Notes: generated by a model from the letters alone, not told the origin. 6,197 bases of DNA from an uncultured Anaerocolumna sp. (GCA_937901695.1 CALDJN010000093.1:1-6197); one strand, 5' to 3'. Shown: positions 1 through 6,197, numbered from the stretch's first letter. Made by a program: numbers and translations.

Positions 1-2355
1 GTAAATGATTTAAAAGACCATCCTTTGATTAAAGAATATGGGACCAATGTAATGTTATCCTTACCAACAGAACCCCCTTTTCATAAATACCATACAGAAA
101 TACGTTATAGTGATGATAATGGTGCAAAAATGTTTTTCTCTTATCCCACAACCGGGCGGATGCCTATGGAGAAAAACGAATTAGCAACCGATACCAAAGT
201 ACTGGATTTACTTGGAGTACCACATGAATTAGGTCAAAAAGTAACATTAACCTATCCAATTGGTAATGATAACATAACAGAGACATTTACATTATGTGGC
301 TTTTGGGAAAATGATGAAGCAATACAATCAAGTCAAATTTGGCTTTCAAGAGATTATGTTACAGAAAAATTATCCTCTTATAAAAGGGAAATTGATTCTG
401 GTAAGGATGGTAAACTTATTGGCACTTGGTCTTTGGAGGTTATGTTTGATAATAGCAAAGATATTGAAAAGAAACTTAGTATAATTGCAGAGGATAATGG
501 CTATAGCATTATAGATGGAAGTGCACCTAATTATCTGGATACCGGAGTTAACTGGGCATATACTTCTACACATTTGAATTCTGCCGATAGAATGCTTGTA
601 CTTACTGGCTATTTAATTATTTATAATATTTTTCAAATATCCATATCCAACGATATCCGTTTTTATGGATTGCTGAAAACAATAGGAACAACCCATAAAC
701 AGATAAAGCGCCTTATTAGAAATCAAGCTTTACTATTATCAATATTAGGTATTCCAATTGGTTTATTAATTGGCTTTTTCATTGGAAATGCATTAACTAA
801 GATTATTATGAGTAATATGGCTGTTACCAGTACTTACATTACTTTTAACCCTTGGATATTCATTGGTTCCGCTATATTTTCCTGTATTACGGTACTAATT
901 AGTACCAGAAAGCCAGGTAAATTTGCAGCATCCGTATCACCAGTGGAAGCAGTACGATTCGTAGATAAAAGTAAAGTAAGGCGAAAAGTAAGGAAAACGA
1001 AATCAGGTTCTAAAGTCTACCAGATGGCGTGTGCTAATTTGATGCGTAATCGTAAAAAAACTACTTTAGTAATTCTTTCACTTTCCCTTAGTGTCATATT
1101 ATTAAGTGCTGTATACACATTTGCAAATGGATTTAATATGGATAAGTTCCTAAGTAAATTTGTGGTATCTGATTTTGTAGCAGGTCATGGAGATTATTTT
1201 AATAATCATTTTAGGAGTGAAGACCAGAAGGTTACTGAATCATTTATCTCCGCAATCAATGAACAGGAGGGCATTACAGAAAAGGGAAGAGTTTATTATT
1301 ATACAGAATTGTCTTCTGTTTTACAAACGAAGAAAAATTATGTAAAGTATTATAGTAACTGGGGAGATGATGATCTTGATCCTTCCATTCTTAGTATGAA
1401 GGATGAAGACCTGGTAAAAATGTATGTAAACATTTATGGTTTGGATGAATTCCCAATGAAGCATTTAAAGCTTGCTGATGGGTCAATTGGTTTAGAGCAA
1501 ATGAATCAAGAACATGCTGCCATTCAGATTATATCAGATGATGATTACGGTAATCCCAATATGGATGAAGCTATTTATGATATTGGGGATACAGTAAACA
1601 TTCACTATATTACTGACTATGCATTTGATGAGGAGGGTAATTTAACTGAAAACAATGGCTTTGATATGGAATATAAAGTAGTTGCTACTGCAGTAATGCC
1701 TAATAATATTTCCGCACGACGTTATGGAAATTTAAACTTTGCAATAACCACAGATACTATGAAGGCAGATATGAAAATTATCAATAATAAGAAAGATGCA
1801 TTTAGTACCATGGATTATATGATAAATGTAACTCCTGAAAGTGAAAAAAATATGGAATCATTTATGAAAGATTACACAAATAATGTGGAACCGGATATGG
1901 ATTATGAATCAAAGAATACCTACGCAAATGAATTTAAATCTTATCAAGATATGTTTATGCTGGTAGGAGGGGTATTAAGCTTAATTATAGGATTCATAGG
2001 AATCATGAACTTTATCAATGCAGAACTAACCAGTATCATGTCAAGAAAGAGAGAACTTGCCATGCTTAATAGTATTGGCATGACTGGTAAACAGATAAAG
2101 GGAATGCTTGTAATAGAAGGATTATTTTATGGAGGGAGTACAATTGTTATTTCGCTGTTTGTAAGTATATTGGTAGGATTTTTCTTAATAAAACCCATGG
2201 AAAATTTACTATGGTTTTTTAAATATCAATTTACTGTAATACCAATTTTAATTGTACTACCAATATTCATTCTTTTCGGTATTATTATACCCCTTTCTGC
2301 TTATAAAGTTGCTGGCAAACAAAGTATCGTAGAACGTTTACGTGAGGTGGAATAG
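1..2355 (+). CDS. FtsX-family ABC transporter permease, 5'-truncated by window edge
   Basis: This is the membrane subunit of an ABC transporter of the MacB/FtsX type. Such permeases work with a separate ATPase, often in peptide or antibiotic export or resistance, or in lipid or envelope functions. The frame is open from base 1; a TTG at 25 is not a convincing start, so the true start and the expected first membrane helix lie upstream. Counting from base 1 there are 784 codons: extracellular domain about 1-195; helices near 197-216, 245-265 and 284-301 (first FtsX domain); a helix near 353-374; a large extracellular domain 375-648; helices near 651-672, 709-730 and 746-768 (second FtsX domain). 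The cytoplasmic motif after the first helix of each FtsX domain is repeated: IGTTHKQIK (228-236) and IGMTGKQIK (692-700). The C-terminus RLREVE is typical of the family. The ATPase gene is not in view and probably lies upstream. The substrate cannot be told from sequence. Confidence 0.93.
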   Translation, partial: VNDLKDHPLIKEYGTNVMLSLPTEPPFHKYHTEIRYSDDNGAKMFFSYPTTGRMPMEKNELATDTKVLDLLGVPHELGQKVTLTYPIGNDNITETFTLCGFWENDEAIQSSQIWLSRDYVTEKLSSYKREIDSGKDGKLIGTWSLEVMFDNSKDIEKKLSIIAEDNGYSIIDGSAPNYLDTGVNWAYTSTHLNSADRMLVLTGYLIIYNIFQISISNDIRFYGLLKTIGTTHKQIKRLIRNQALLLSILGIPIGLLIGFFIGNALTKIIMSNMAVTSTYITFNPWIFIGSAIFSCITVLISTRKPGKFAASVSPVEAVRFVDKSKVRRKVRKTKSGSKVYQMACANLMRNRKKTTLVILSLSLSVILLSAVYTFANGFNMDKFLSKFVVSDFVAGHGDYFNNHFRSEDQKVTESFISAINEQEGITEKGRVYYYTELSSVLQTKKNYVKYYSNWGDDDLDPSILSMKDEDLVKMYVNIYGLDEFPMKHLKLADGSIGLEQMNQEHAAIQIISDDDYGNPNMDEAIYDIGDTVNIHYITDYAFDEEGNLTENNGFDMEYKVVATAVMPNNISARRYGNLNFAITTDTMKADMKIINNKKDAFSTMDYMINVTPESEKNMESFMKDYTNNVEPDMDYESKNTYANEFKSYQDMFMLVGGVLSLIIGFIGIMNFINAELTSIMSRKRELAMLNSIGMTGKQIKGMLVIEGLFYGGSTIVISLFVSILVGFFLIKPMENLLWFFKYQFTVIPILIVLPIFILFGIIIPLSAYKVAGKQSIVERLREVE

Positions 2356-2377
2356 AAAAAAGTGTAAAAGTGGTAAA

Positions 2378-2424
2378 AGTGGTGCCAGGCACCAACTTTC
2401 CTGGCACCACTATTTCCTTTTTAC
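2378..2424. terminator. Candidate bidirectional hairpin terminator between convergent genes
   Basis: Bases 2378-2389 (AGTGGTGCCAGG) pair perfectly with 2400-2411 (CCTGGCACCACT), giving a 12-bp GC-rich stem with a 10-nt loop. On the + strand an interrupted T-rich stretch follows, ending in five Ts at 2418-2422. On the - strand the stem is followed by complement-strand TTTT runs opposite 2375-2378 and 2366-2369, and by a longer run opposite 2356-2361. It begins 22 bases after the permease stop and lies downstream of the hydrolase stop, so it could end both transcripts. The weak, interrupted U-tract on the + side and the fact that the hairpin is part of a repeat make the terminator role an inference. 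Confidence 0.5.
2381..2424. repeat. Palindromic intergenic repeat, copy 1
   Basis: This 44-bp unit starts with the perfect palindrome GGTGCC-A-GGCACC (2381-2393), continues through AACTTTCCT, then a second GGCACC at 2403-2408, and ends in CTTTTTAC. Copy 2 at 2437-2480 matches it at 38 of 44 positions. A longer imperfect inverted repeat surrounds it: the left arm begins GTAAAAG at 2364 and the right arm ends CTTTTTAC at 2424. The shape resembles REP-like intergenic elements, but I cannot confirm that it is dispersed in the genome. Confidence 0.8.
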
Positions 2425-2436
2425 GCTGGTGCCCGA

Positions 2437-2480
2437 GGTGTCTGACACCAACTTTCCTAGCACCGCTATTTTCTTTTTAC
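2437..2480. repeat. Palindromic intergenic repeat, copy 2
   Basis: This copy lies 56 bp after copy 1. It begins with the perfect palindrome GGTGTC-T-GACACC (2437-2449), keeps ACCAACTTTCCT unchanged, and ends in CTTTTTAC. Relative to copy 1 the palindrome differs by C-to-T on one arm and G-to-A at the paired position on the other, so pairing is kept, and its unpaired centre base is T instead of A. An outer stem is also possible: GGTGC at 2428-2432 with GCACC at 2460-2464. The last bases of the unit overlap the stop codon of the hydrolase gene on the - strand (2477-2479). Confidence 0.8.
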
Positions 2481-3256
2481 TCTGCAAATACCATTTTTCC
2501 AATCTTAGCGGTAACAGGCTTTGATGTAATCCATTCATTAGTACAGGAATCATCATAATAAAACATAGCGCCCTTACTTGGATCTTTACCGTCAAGGGCT
2601 GCCAAAGCCGCTTTTACCGCTTCATCACTTGCAGGATTATTAATGTAACCATTTTGGACTGGTGTGAACTGATAATATCCTCCTGTTACATGATTAATAA
2701 CGGATGATATGGTATTTGGCCATTCTGCGCTTTGAACTCGATTAACTACAACAGCACCAACACCAACCATTGCGTCATATGGTTCACCTATTGTTTCGGC
2801 AGTTATTAGTCTTGCTAAGAGATCCACTTCATCCTGGGTATAAGGTATTACCGCCCCTGCTGAAGTGGATTTTAATGTACTGGAAGCTGAAGTTTTGCTT
2901 GCCGGAATAATCAATTTTTGATTAGGCATAATTAAATCGTCCCACTTATGGTTTGCTTTTCTTAATGAAAATAGTTTAACATTATATTTCTTAGCAATTA
3001 AGTATAGTGTATCTCCTTTTAGAACGGTATGTATTTTAGCGGGTATATCTAATACTTGTCCAGCATAGATTTTATCGGATTGTAGTTTATTCTTTGTCTT
3101 TAGTGTACTTATGGAAGTTCCAAAAAGATTTCCAATCTTATAAAGTGAATCGTCTCTTACTACCTTATAATCAGCTGCAAATGCAGTTGTCTGGGTTAGG
3201 GTTAGCGATAAAAGGACTCCGGCTATGAGCGCTTTTCCTTTATGTAATTGTTTCAT
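2477..3256 (-). CDS. Secreted LysM-containing cell-wall hydrolase, SleB-like (Hydrolase_2)
   Basis: This 259-residue exported enzyme is predicted to bind peptidoglycan through two LysM domains and cleave it with a SleB/CwlJ-type domain, a family known for cortex-lytic and related muralytic activity. A signal peptide covers residues 1-27: basic start MKQLHKGK, hydrophobic core, likely cleavage after TAFA. LysM 1 is about 29-72 and is somewhat divergent (VVRDDSLYKI). LysM 2 is about 75-118 (VLKGDTLYLIAKKYNV). A Ser/Thr/Ala-rich linker runs to about 140. The catalytic domain spans 143-258, with LLARLITAE holding the likely catalytic Glu154, then AVVVNRV, WPNTISSVI, YQFTPVQNG and the closing IGKMVFA. 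The ATG is preceded by a near-perfect Shine-Dalgarno. It is full length, transcribed alone and convergent with the permease. A housekeeping wall role and a germination role are both possible; the name sleB is not justified because LysM is not the usual SleB binding domain. Confidence 0.93.
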   Translation of the reverse strand: MKQLHKGKALIAGVLLSLTLTQTTAFAADYKVVRDDSLYKIGNLFGTSISTLKTKNKLQSDKIYAGQVLDIPAKIHTVLKGDTLYLIAKKYNVKLFSLRKANHKWDDLIMPNQKLIIPASKTSASSTLKSTSAGAVIPYTQDEVDLLARLITAETIGEPYDAMVGVGAVVVNRVQSAEWPNTISSVINHVTGGYYQFTPVQNGYINNPASDEAVKAALAALDGKDPSKGAMFYYDDSCTNEWITSKPVTAKIGKMVFAE

Positions 3257-3260
3257 TTTT

Positions 3261-3296
3261 ACCTCCTTCTGCTATAAAAAGTACATACTTATTATA
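3261..3296 (-). promoter_or_regulatory. Candidate -10 element and strong RBS of the LysM hydrolase gene
   Basis: On the - strand, a perfect TATAAT lies opposite 3291-3296, about 34 bases before the ATG, which would give a leader of roughly 27 nt. No convincing -35 hexamer is seen 16-18 bases further upstream (AGTTTA is the best at 17). The Shine-Dalgarno AGAAGGAGGT lies opposite 3261-3270, four bases before the ATG at 3256, and fixes that start. The RBS is firm; the promoter is weaker. Confidence 0.5.
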
Positions 3297-3385
3297 ACTT
3301 TTGGCTGGGTTATTAAACTTCTTTTCTATTGTAAATGAAAATTAGTTGGGAAATCTATGCTAAATTACTGGTAAGTAAGGTAAAT

Positions 3386-3508
3386 ATGCACAATTTGATC
3401 CTTGGATTTATTATTATTACTGTTAATCTATTGTTGTATATTCCTTTTGAGAGTGTTACAATCTATACTATTAGAATATGGAAAGGAAGTAAGAATGGTA
3501 AATTGTAA
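3386..3508 (+). CDS. Possible 40-residue single-helix membrane peptide (low confidence)
   Basis: An ATG at 3386 opens a 40-codon frame ending at TAA 3506-3508, overlapping the first 14 bases of the M16 peptidase gene in another frame. The product would have one strongly hydrophobic segment (LILGFIIITVNLLLYIPF, residues 4-21) and a basic tail (RIWKGSKNGKL), the pattern of a small membrane protein with a cytoplasmic C-terminus. A modest Shine-Dalgarno-like AAGTAAGG ends five bases before the ATG. Against it: AT-rich DNA readily yields short hydrophobic frames, another frame is also open here, and the best promoter (3434-3462) lies inside it. I do not recognise a homologue. Confidence 0.2.
   Translation: MHNLILGFIIITVNLLLYIPFESVTIYTIRIWKGSKNGKL
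3434..3462 (+). promoter_or_regulatory. Candidate sigma-A promoter for the M16 peptidase gene
   Basis: TTGTAT (3434-3439) is followed after 17 bases by TACAAT (3457-3462), with TG at 3454-3455 making an extended -10. The -10 matches the consensus at five of six positions and the -35 at three. Transcription would begin near 3469, about 26 bases before the ATG at 3495. Its position argues against the longer TTG-started version of the peptidase, which would begin upstream of the promoter. Confidence 0.5.
3483..3489 (+). promoter_or_regulatory. RBS deciding the M16 peptidase start
   Basis: AAGGAAG lies five bases before the ATG at 3495. The alternative in-frame TTG at 3402 has no Shine-Dalgarno and would add 31 residues that are not part of the M16 fold. 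Confidence 0.65.
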
Positions 3509-4748
3509 AAAATTATCCAATGGCATTACTGTAGTTTTTGAAAAAATGCCATATTTAAGAAGCGCTGCTTTTGGCCTTTGGGTTAAGGTTGGTTCTTCCA
3601 ACGAAAATGATGATAATAATGGAATTTCACATATAATTGAACATATGCTTTTTAAAGGCACAAAAACAAGAACTGCAAAACAAATCGCAGATGATATGGC
3701 AAAGATAGGAGGAGATATTAATGCTTATACCAGCAAAGAATGTACCTCCTTTTATGCTGTAACATTAGATGAACATTTAGAAATCGCAATTGAAATCATT
3801 GGTGATATGATAAACAATTCTCTGCTGGATGAAAAAGCTTTAGAAAAAGAAAAAGGCGTTATTATAGAAGAAATAGATATGTATGATGATTCTCCGGAAG
3901 ATTTGGTTCATGAAATGCTTCAGATGAAAGTATGGAAACATCATTCCCTGGGCTACCAAATTTCCGGAAGCAAAAAGACTGTAAGGTCTGTTACCAGACA
4001 GCAGATTATTGATTTTATGGAACAGTATTATGTATCTGAGAATATGGTAATATCCGTTGCTGGTAATTTTGAAGAAAATCAGATTATGGACTTATTGGAA
4101 GTGCATTTTTCAGCAGTTAAAAAAGGTCCAAGACAGCCTGATTGTACTGCTCCAATATACCGCCCAACCATATATACCAAGGAAAAAGATGTTGAACAGC
4201 TGCATCTAAACATTGCTTTTGAATCCGTACCAGCAGATACAGAAGAAAAATATGCTTTAACCATCCTCAATTCTGTATTTGGAGGAAGTATCAATTCCAG
4301 ACTATTTCAGGTTATCCGTGAGAATCTGGGCTTAACCTACACCATTTACTCTTATGGCAGTGCGTACAAAAAAGCAGGTTTATACCAGATATATGGAGCC
4401 ATGAATCCGATACAGTTAGAAGCAGTGATCCAAAATACTTTTGAAATCATTGAAGATATTAAAACCAATGGCTTAACTGATGATGAAATTATCATGACAA
4501 AAGAGCAAATTAAAACAGAACTTATTCTTGGAAATGAAAGCGCAAAGAACAGAATGAACAGCAATGGAAAATCCATTCTATTTAAAGACTATATCACACC
4601 TTTAGAGGAAACTATTTTAAAAATCAATGCAGTAAATAAAGACGAGATTACTGACTTTGCAAAAAGATATTTAGTCAAAGAAAATTGCAGCTTTTCATTG
4701 GTTGGTAATTTAAATAATGTAAATATTGATTTGAACGTTAAAAGTTAA
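3495..4748 (+). CDS. M16 family zinc metallopeptidase (processing-peptidase-like)
   Basis: This 417-residue protein matches the M16B group, which includes bacterial homologues of the mitochondrial processing peptidase such as Bacillus subtilis YmxG/MlpA (about 409 residues). These enzymes usually dimerise around a closed chamber and cut peptides or unfolded segments. The inverted zinc motif HxxEH is present as HIIEH (His46, Glu49, His50). The third ligand is expected in GVIIEEIDMY, most likely Glu126. The N-terminal half starts with LSNGITVVFEKMP and the characteristic AFGLWVKVGS. The C-terminal half holds FGGSINSRLFQVIRENLGLTYTIYS (given here as landmarks Arg269, Tyr282, Tyr285), the conserved Arg/Tyr substrate-binding region. 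There is no signal peptide, so it is probably cytoplasmic. Both zinc and Arg/Tyr motifs are intact on one chain, consistent with an active homodimer. metY follows after 98 bp on the same strand. The substrate is unknown. Confidence 0.93.
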   Translation: MVNCKKLSNGITVVFEKMPYLRSAAFGLWVKVGSSNENDDNNGISHIIEHMLFKGTKTRTAKQIADDMAKIGGDINAYTSKECTSFYAVTLDEHLEIAIEIIGDMINNSLLDEKALEKEKGVIIEEIDMYDDSPEDLVHEMLQMKVWKHHSLGYQISGSKKTVRSVTRQQIIDFMEQYYVSENMVISVAGNFEENQIMDLLEVHFSAVKKGPRQPDCTAPIYRPTIYTKEKDVEQLHLNIAFESVPADTEEKYALTILNSVFGGSINSRLFQVIRENLGLTYTIYSYGSAYKKAGLYQIYGAMNPIQLEAVIQNTFEIIEDIKTNGLTDDEIIMTKEQIKTELILGNESAKNRMNSNGKSILFKDYITPLEETILKINAVNKDEITDFAKRYLVKENCSFSLVGNLNNVNIDLNVKS

Positions 4749-4782
4749 AGATAGGTTGATATCATTTAAAAGTTTTCAGGTT

Positions 4783-4795
4783 TTTGACACTCAAA
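4783..4795 (+). promoter_or_regulatory. TTGACA element within a small inverted repeat upstream of metY
   Basis: A perfect -35-like TTGACA (4784-4789) lies inside the inverted repeat TTTGA-CAC-TCAAA (4783-4795). No good -10 hexamer stands 16-18 bases downstream; TACAAA at 4803-4808 is too close (13 bases). It may be a weak or activator-dependent promoter with an operator, or chance in AT-rich DNA. The 98-bp spacer shows no S-box or T-box riboswitch-sized structure. Confidence 0.25.
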
Positions 4796-4831
4796 TCAAT
4801 ATTACAAATGGAAATTAGTATAAAGAACGAA

Positions 4832-4840
4832 AGAAAGGTG
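4832..4840 (+). promoter_or_regulatory. RBS deciding the metY start
   Basis: AGAAAGGTG ends six bases before the ATG at 4847. An in-frame TTG at 4784 would add 21 residues but has no Shine-Dalgarno and coincides with the TTGACA element. The protein from 4847 starts where MetY proteins normally do. Confidence 0.75.
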
Positions 4841-4846
4841 ATTAAC

Positions 4847-6118
4847 ATGAGTAATTATCACATTAATACCAAGTGTATTCAAGATGGCTATACGCCAAAA
4901 AATGGTGAGCCAAGGGTCCTTCCAATATATCAAAGCACTACTTTCAAATACGATTCCAGTGAACATGTTGGTAAATTATTTGACTTAGCAGAATCTGGAT
5001 TTTTCTATTCTAGAATAGGTAATCCAACAGTTGATGCAGTAGAGCAAAAGATTGCATCCCTAGAAGGTGGCATAGGGGCAATATGCACTTCTTCCGGACA
5101 AGCTGCCAATGCACTTGCGGTACTTAATATCTGTGGTGCAGGTGACCATATCATTTCCTCCGCTGCAATATATGGCGGAACCAGTAATTTATTTGCAGTT
5201 ACTATGAAAAAGATGGGAATCGATGTTACTTTTATTAATCCTGATGCTTCCCAAGGGGAGGTTCAGGAAGCCTTTCGAGAAAATACCAAACTTTTATTTG
5301 CAGAAACCTTGTCTAATCCTACTTTAGTAGTTACAGATATTGAAAAATTTGCTAAATTAGCTCATAAAAATGGGATACCACTTATTATAGATAATACATT
5401 TGCCACTCCTATTAATTGCAGACCAATTGAATTTGGAGCAGATATTGTTGTACACTCTACTTCCAAATACATGGATGGCCATGCAGTAGCACTTGGCGGA
5501 GTTGTTGTAGACAGTGGTAACTTTAACTGGGATAACGGTAAATTTCCTGGTTTAACTACTCCAGACGAATCTTATCATGGTATGATTTATACGAAAGACT
5601 GCGGAAAAGCTGCATATATAGTAAAAGCCAGAGTTCAGCTTATGAGGGACCTTGGACTAACTCCATCACCAAACAATGCCTTCTTATTAAATCTAGGCTT
5701 GGAAACCCTTCATCTTAGAATGGAACGCCATTGCAGTAATGCATTAGCCGTTGCAAAATGGTTAAAAATCAATGATAAAATCGCCTGGGTAAATTATCCC
5801 GGATTAGAAAGCAATAAATATTATAATCTGGCGCAAAAATATATGCCAAATGGAACTTGCGGAGTTATATCGTTTGGAATAAAAGGTGGCAGAGAAGCAG
5901 CTATTAAATTTATGGATAGTTTAAAACTGGCTGCTATCGTAGTTCATGTAGCAGATGCCAGAACCAGTGTCTTACATCCAGCCAGCACAACCCACAGACA
6001 GCTATCCGATGCCCAGTTAGCAGAAGCCGGAGTTACTCCAGATTTAATCCGTATGTCCATTGGTATTGAGCATGTAAACGACATTATTGCCGATTTAGAG
6101 CAGGCGTTGGCACAATAA
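4847..6118 (+). CDS. metY: O-acetylhomoserine sulfhydrylase (homocysteine synthase), PLP-dependent
   Basis: The enzyme converts O-acetyl-L-homoserine and sulfide to L-homocysteine and acetate, the direct sulfhydrylation route to methionine, in the cytoplasm. The 423 residues fit the usual MetY length (about 425-430) and exceed that of MetB/MetC (about 380-400). Cys/Met-metabolism PLP-family landmarks are complete: Tyr54 and Arg56 in FYSRIGNPT (phosphate contacts from the neighbouring subunit), SSGQAA at 82-87, Asp182 in IDNTFATP (pairs with the pyridine nitrogen), and the Schiff-base Lys207 in HSTSKYMDGH. MetY-specific features are the insert NWDNGKFPGLTTPDESYHG (226-244) and the late motif HPASTTHRQL (377-386), with SIGIEH at 404-409 near the end. 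MetB, MetC or methionine gamma-lyase are less likely because of this insert. It could be read from its own promoter or by read-through from the M16 gene; no sulfur-responsive riboswitch is seen before it. Confidence 0.94.
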   Translation: MSNYHINTKCIQDGYTPKNGEPRVLPIYQSTTFKYDSSEHVGKLFDLAESGFFYSRIGNPTVDAVEQKIASLEGGIGAICTSSGQAANALAVLNICGAGDHIISSAAIYGGTSNLFAVTMKKMGIDVTFINPDASQGEVQEAFRENTKLLFAETLSNPTLVVTDIEKFAKLAHKNGIPLIIDNTFATPINCRPIEFGADIVVHSTSKYMDGHAVALGGVVVDSGNFNWDNGKFPGLTTPDESYHGMIYTKDCGKAAYIVKARVQLMRDLGLTPSPNNAFLLNLGLETLHLRMERHCSNALAVAKWLKINDKIAWVNYPGLESNKYYNLAQKYMPNGTCGVISFGIKGGREAAIKFMDSLKLAAIVVHVADARTSVLHPASTTHRQLSDAQLAEAGVTPDLIRMSIGIEHVNDIIADLEQALAQ

Positions 6119-6130
6119 AAAGTTAGCTTA

Positions 6131-6197
6131 TTAAATAGGACGCTTTGCCTTGTAGTTTGTTAAGAACTCAGGAAGTGCAAATTGGGTTTTGGTAATG
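6131..6197 (-). CDS. Possible 3' end of a convergent gene (partial, unidentified)
   Basis: On the - strand a frame is open from the window edge for 21 codons and ends in two consecutive TAA stops (6131-6133, 6128-6130). The visible tail reads ALPEFLTNYKAKRPI, a mixed polar/hydrophobic composition that looks protein-like. The other two - strand frames are closed within this stretch, and no + strand frame has a supported start. If real, it converges on metY with only about 12 bases between stop codons. The fragment is too short to name, and 21 open codons can occur by chance. Confidence 0.35.
   Translation of the reverse strand, partial: ITKTQFALPEFLTNYKAKRPI

Noticed and set aside
370..573. 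Antisense open frames within the permease, M16 and other genes (for example 370-573, 3428-3661, 4079-4294, 4352-4576 on the - strand)
   Set aside because: They are antisense to well-supported coding sequence and have no RBS or recognisable product.
2356..2480. CRISPR array
   Set aside because: There are only two diverged units, with internal symmetry and a 12-bp gap, no regular spacers and no cas genes.
2342..2595. Short open frames of about 60 codons on both strands across the repeat region
   Set aside because: They run through the palindromic repeats and the end of the hydrolase gene, have no supported start, and their products are repeat translations without protein character.
3402..3494. 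TTG-started N-terminal extension of the M16 peptidase with a hydrophobic stretch resembling a signal peptide
   Set aside because: There is no Shine-Dalgarno before 3402, a likely promoter lies within the extension, and the ATG at 3495 has a good RBS and fits the family start.
4784..4846. TTG-started extension of MetY
   Set aside because: It lacks an RBS and coincides with a TTGACA element; the ATG at 4847 has a strong RBS and the expected N-terminus.
4749..4846. S-box (SAM) or T-box riboswitch controlling metY
   Set aside because: The 98-bp spacer is too short and AT-rich, with no multi-stem structure or intrinsic terminator before the RBS.
6119..6197. Intrinsic terminator after metY
   Set aside because: No stable hairpin followed by a T-tract could be found in the 79 bases after the stop codon.

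Overview
The window is AT-rich, with strong Shine-Dalgarno sites, a LysM/SleB-type wall hydrolase and Gram-positive-style genes. This points to a low-GC Firmicute, most likely a spore-forming member of the Clostridia (Lachnospiraceae-like). The lineage is inferred from composition and protein style; no rRNA or other marker gene is present.

Layout: (1) positions 1-2355, + strand, the 3' part of a large FtsX-type ABC transporter permease whose start lies before the window. (2) 2356-2476, a 121-bp gap between convergent genes, filled almost entirely by two diverged copies of a 44-bp palindrome-bearing repeat at a 56-bp period. The first copy also forms a strong hairpin that could terminate transcription from both sides. 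(3) 2477-3256, - strand, a secreted two-LysM cell-wall hydrolase with a SleB-like catalytic domain. (4) 3257-3494, a divergent intergenic region with a candidate promoter for each flanking gene and a possible 40-codon membrane-peptide ORF. (5) 3495-4748, + strand, an M16 zinc peptidase. (6) 4749-4846, a 98-bp spacer with a TTGACA element inside a small inverted repeat. (7) 4847-6118, + strand, O-acetylhomoserine sulfhydrylase (MetY). (8) 6119-6197, the end of the window, where a short open frame on the - strand may be the 3' end of a convergent gene.

The genes do not form one obvious pathway: membrane transport, wall remodelling, proteolysis and methionine/homocysteine synthesis sit side by side. 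Only the M16 peptidase and metY could share a transcript (same strand, no visible terminator between them). I see no defence system, CRISPR array, tRNA, rRNA, riboswitch or transposase gene. The least ordinary element is the paired palindromic repeat at 2364-2480. One palindrome pair differs between its copies by a compensatory change, and the repeat runs into the stop codon of the hydrolase gene.
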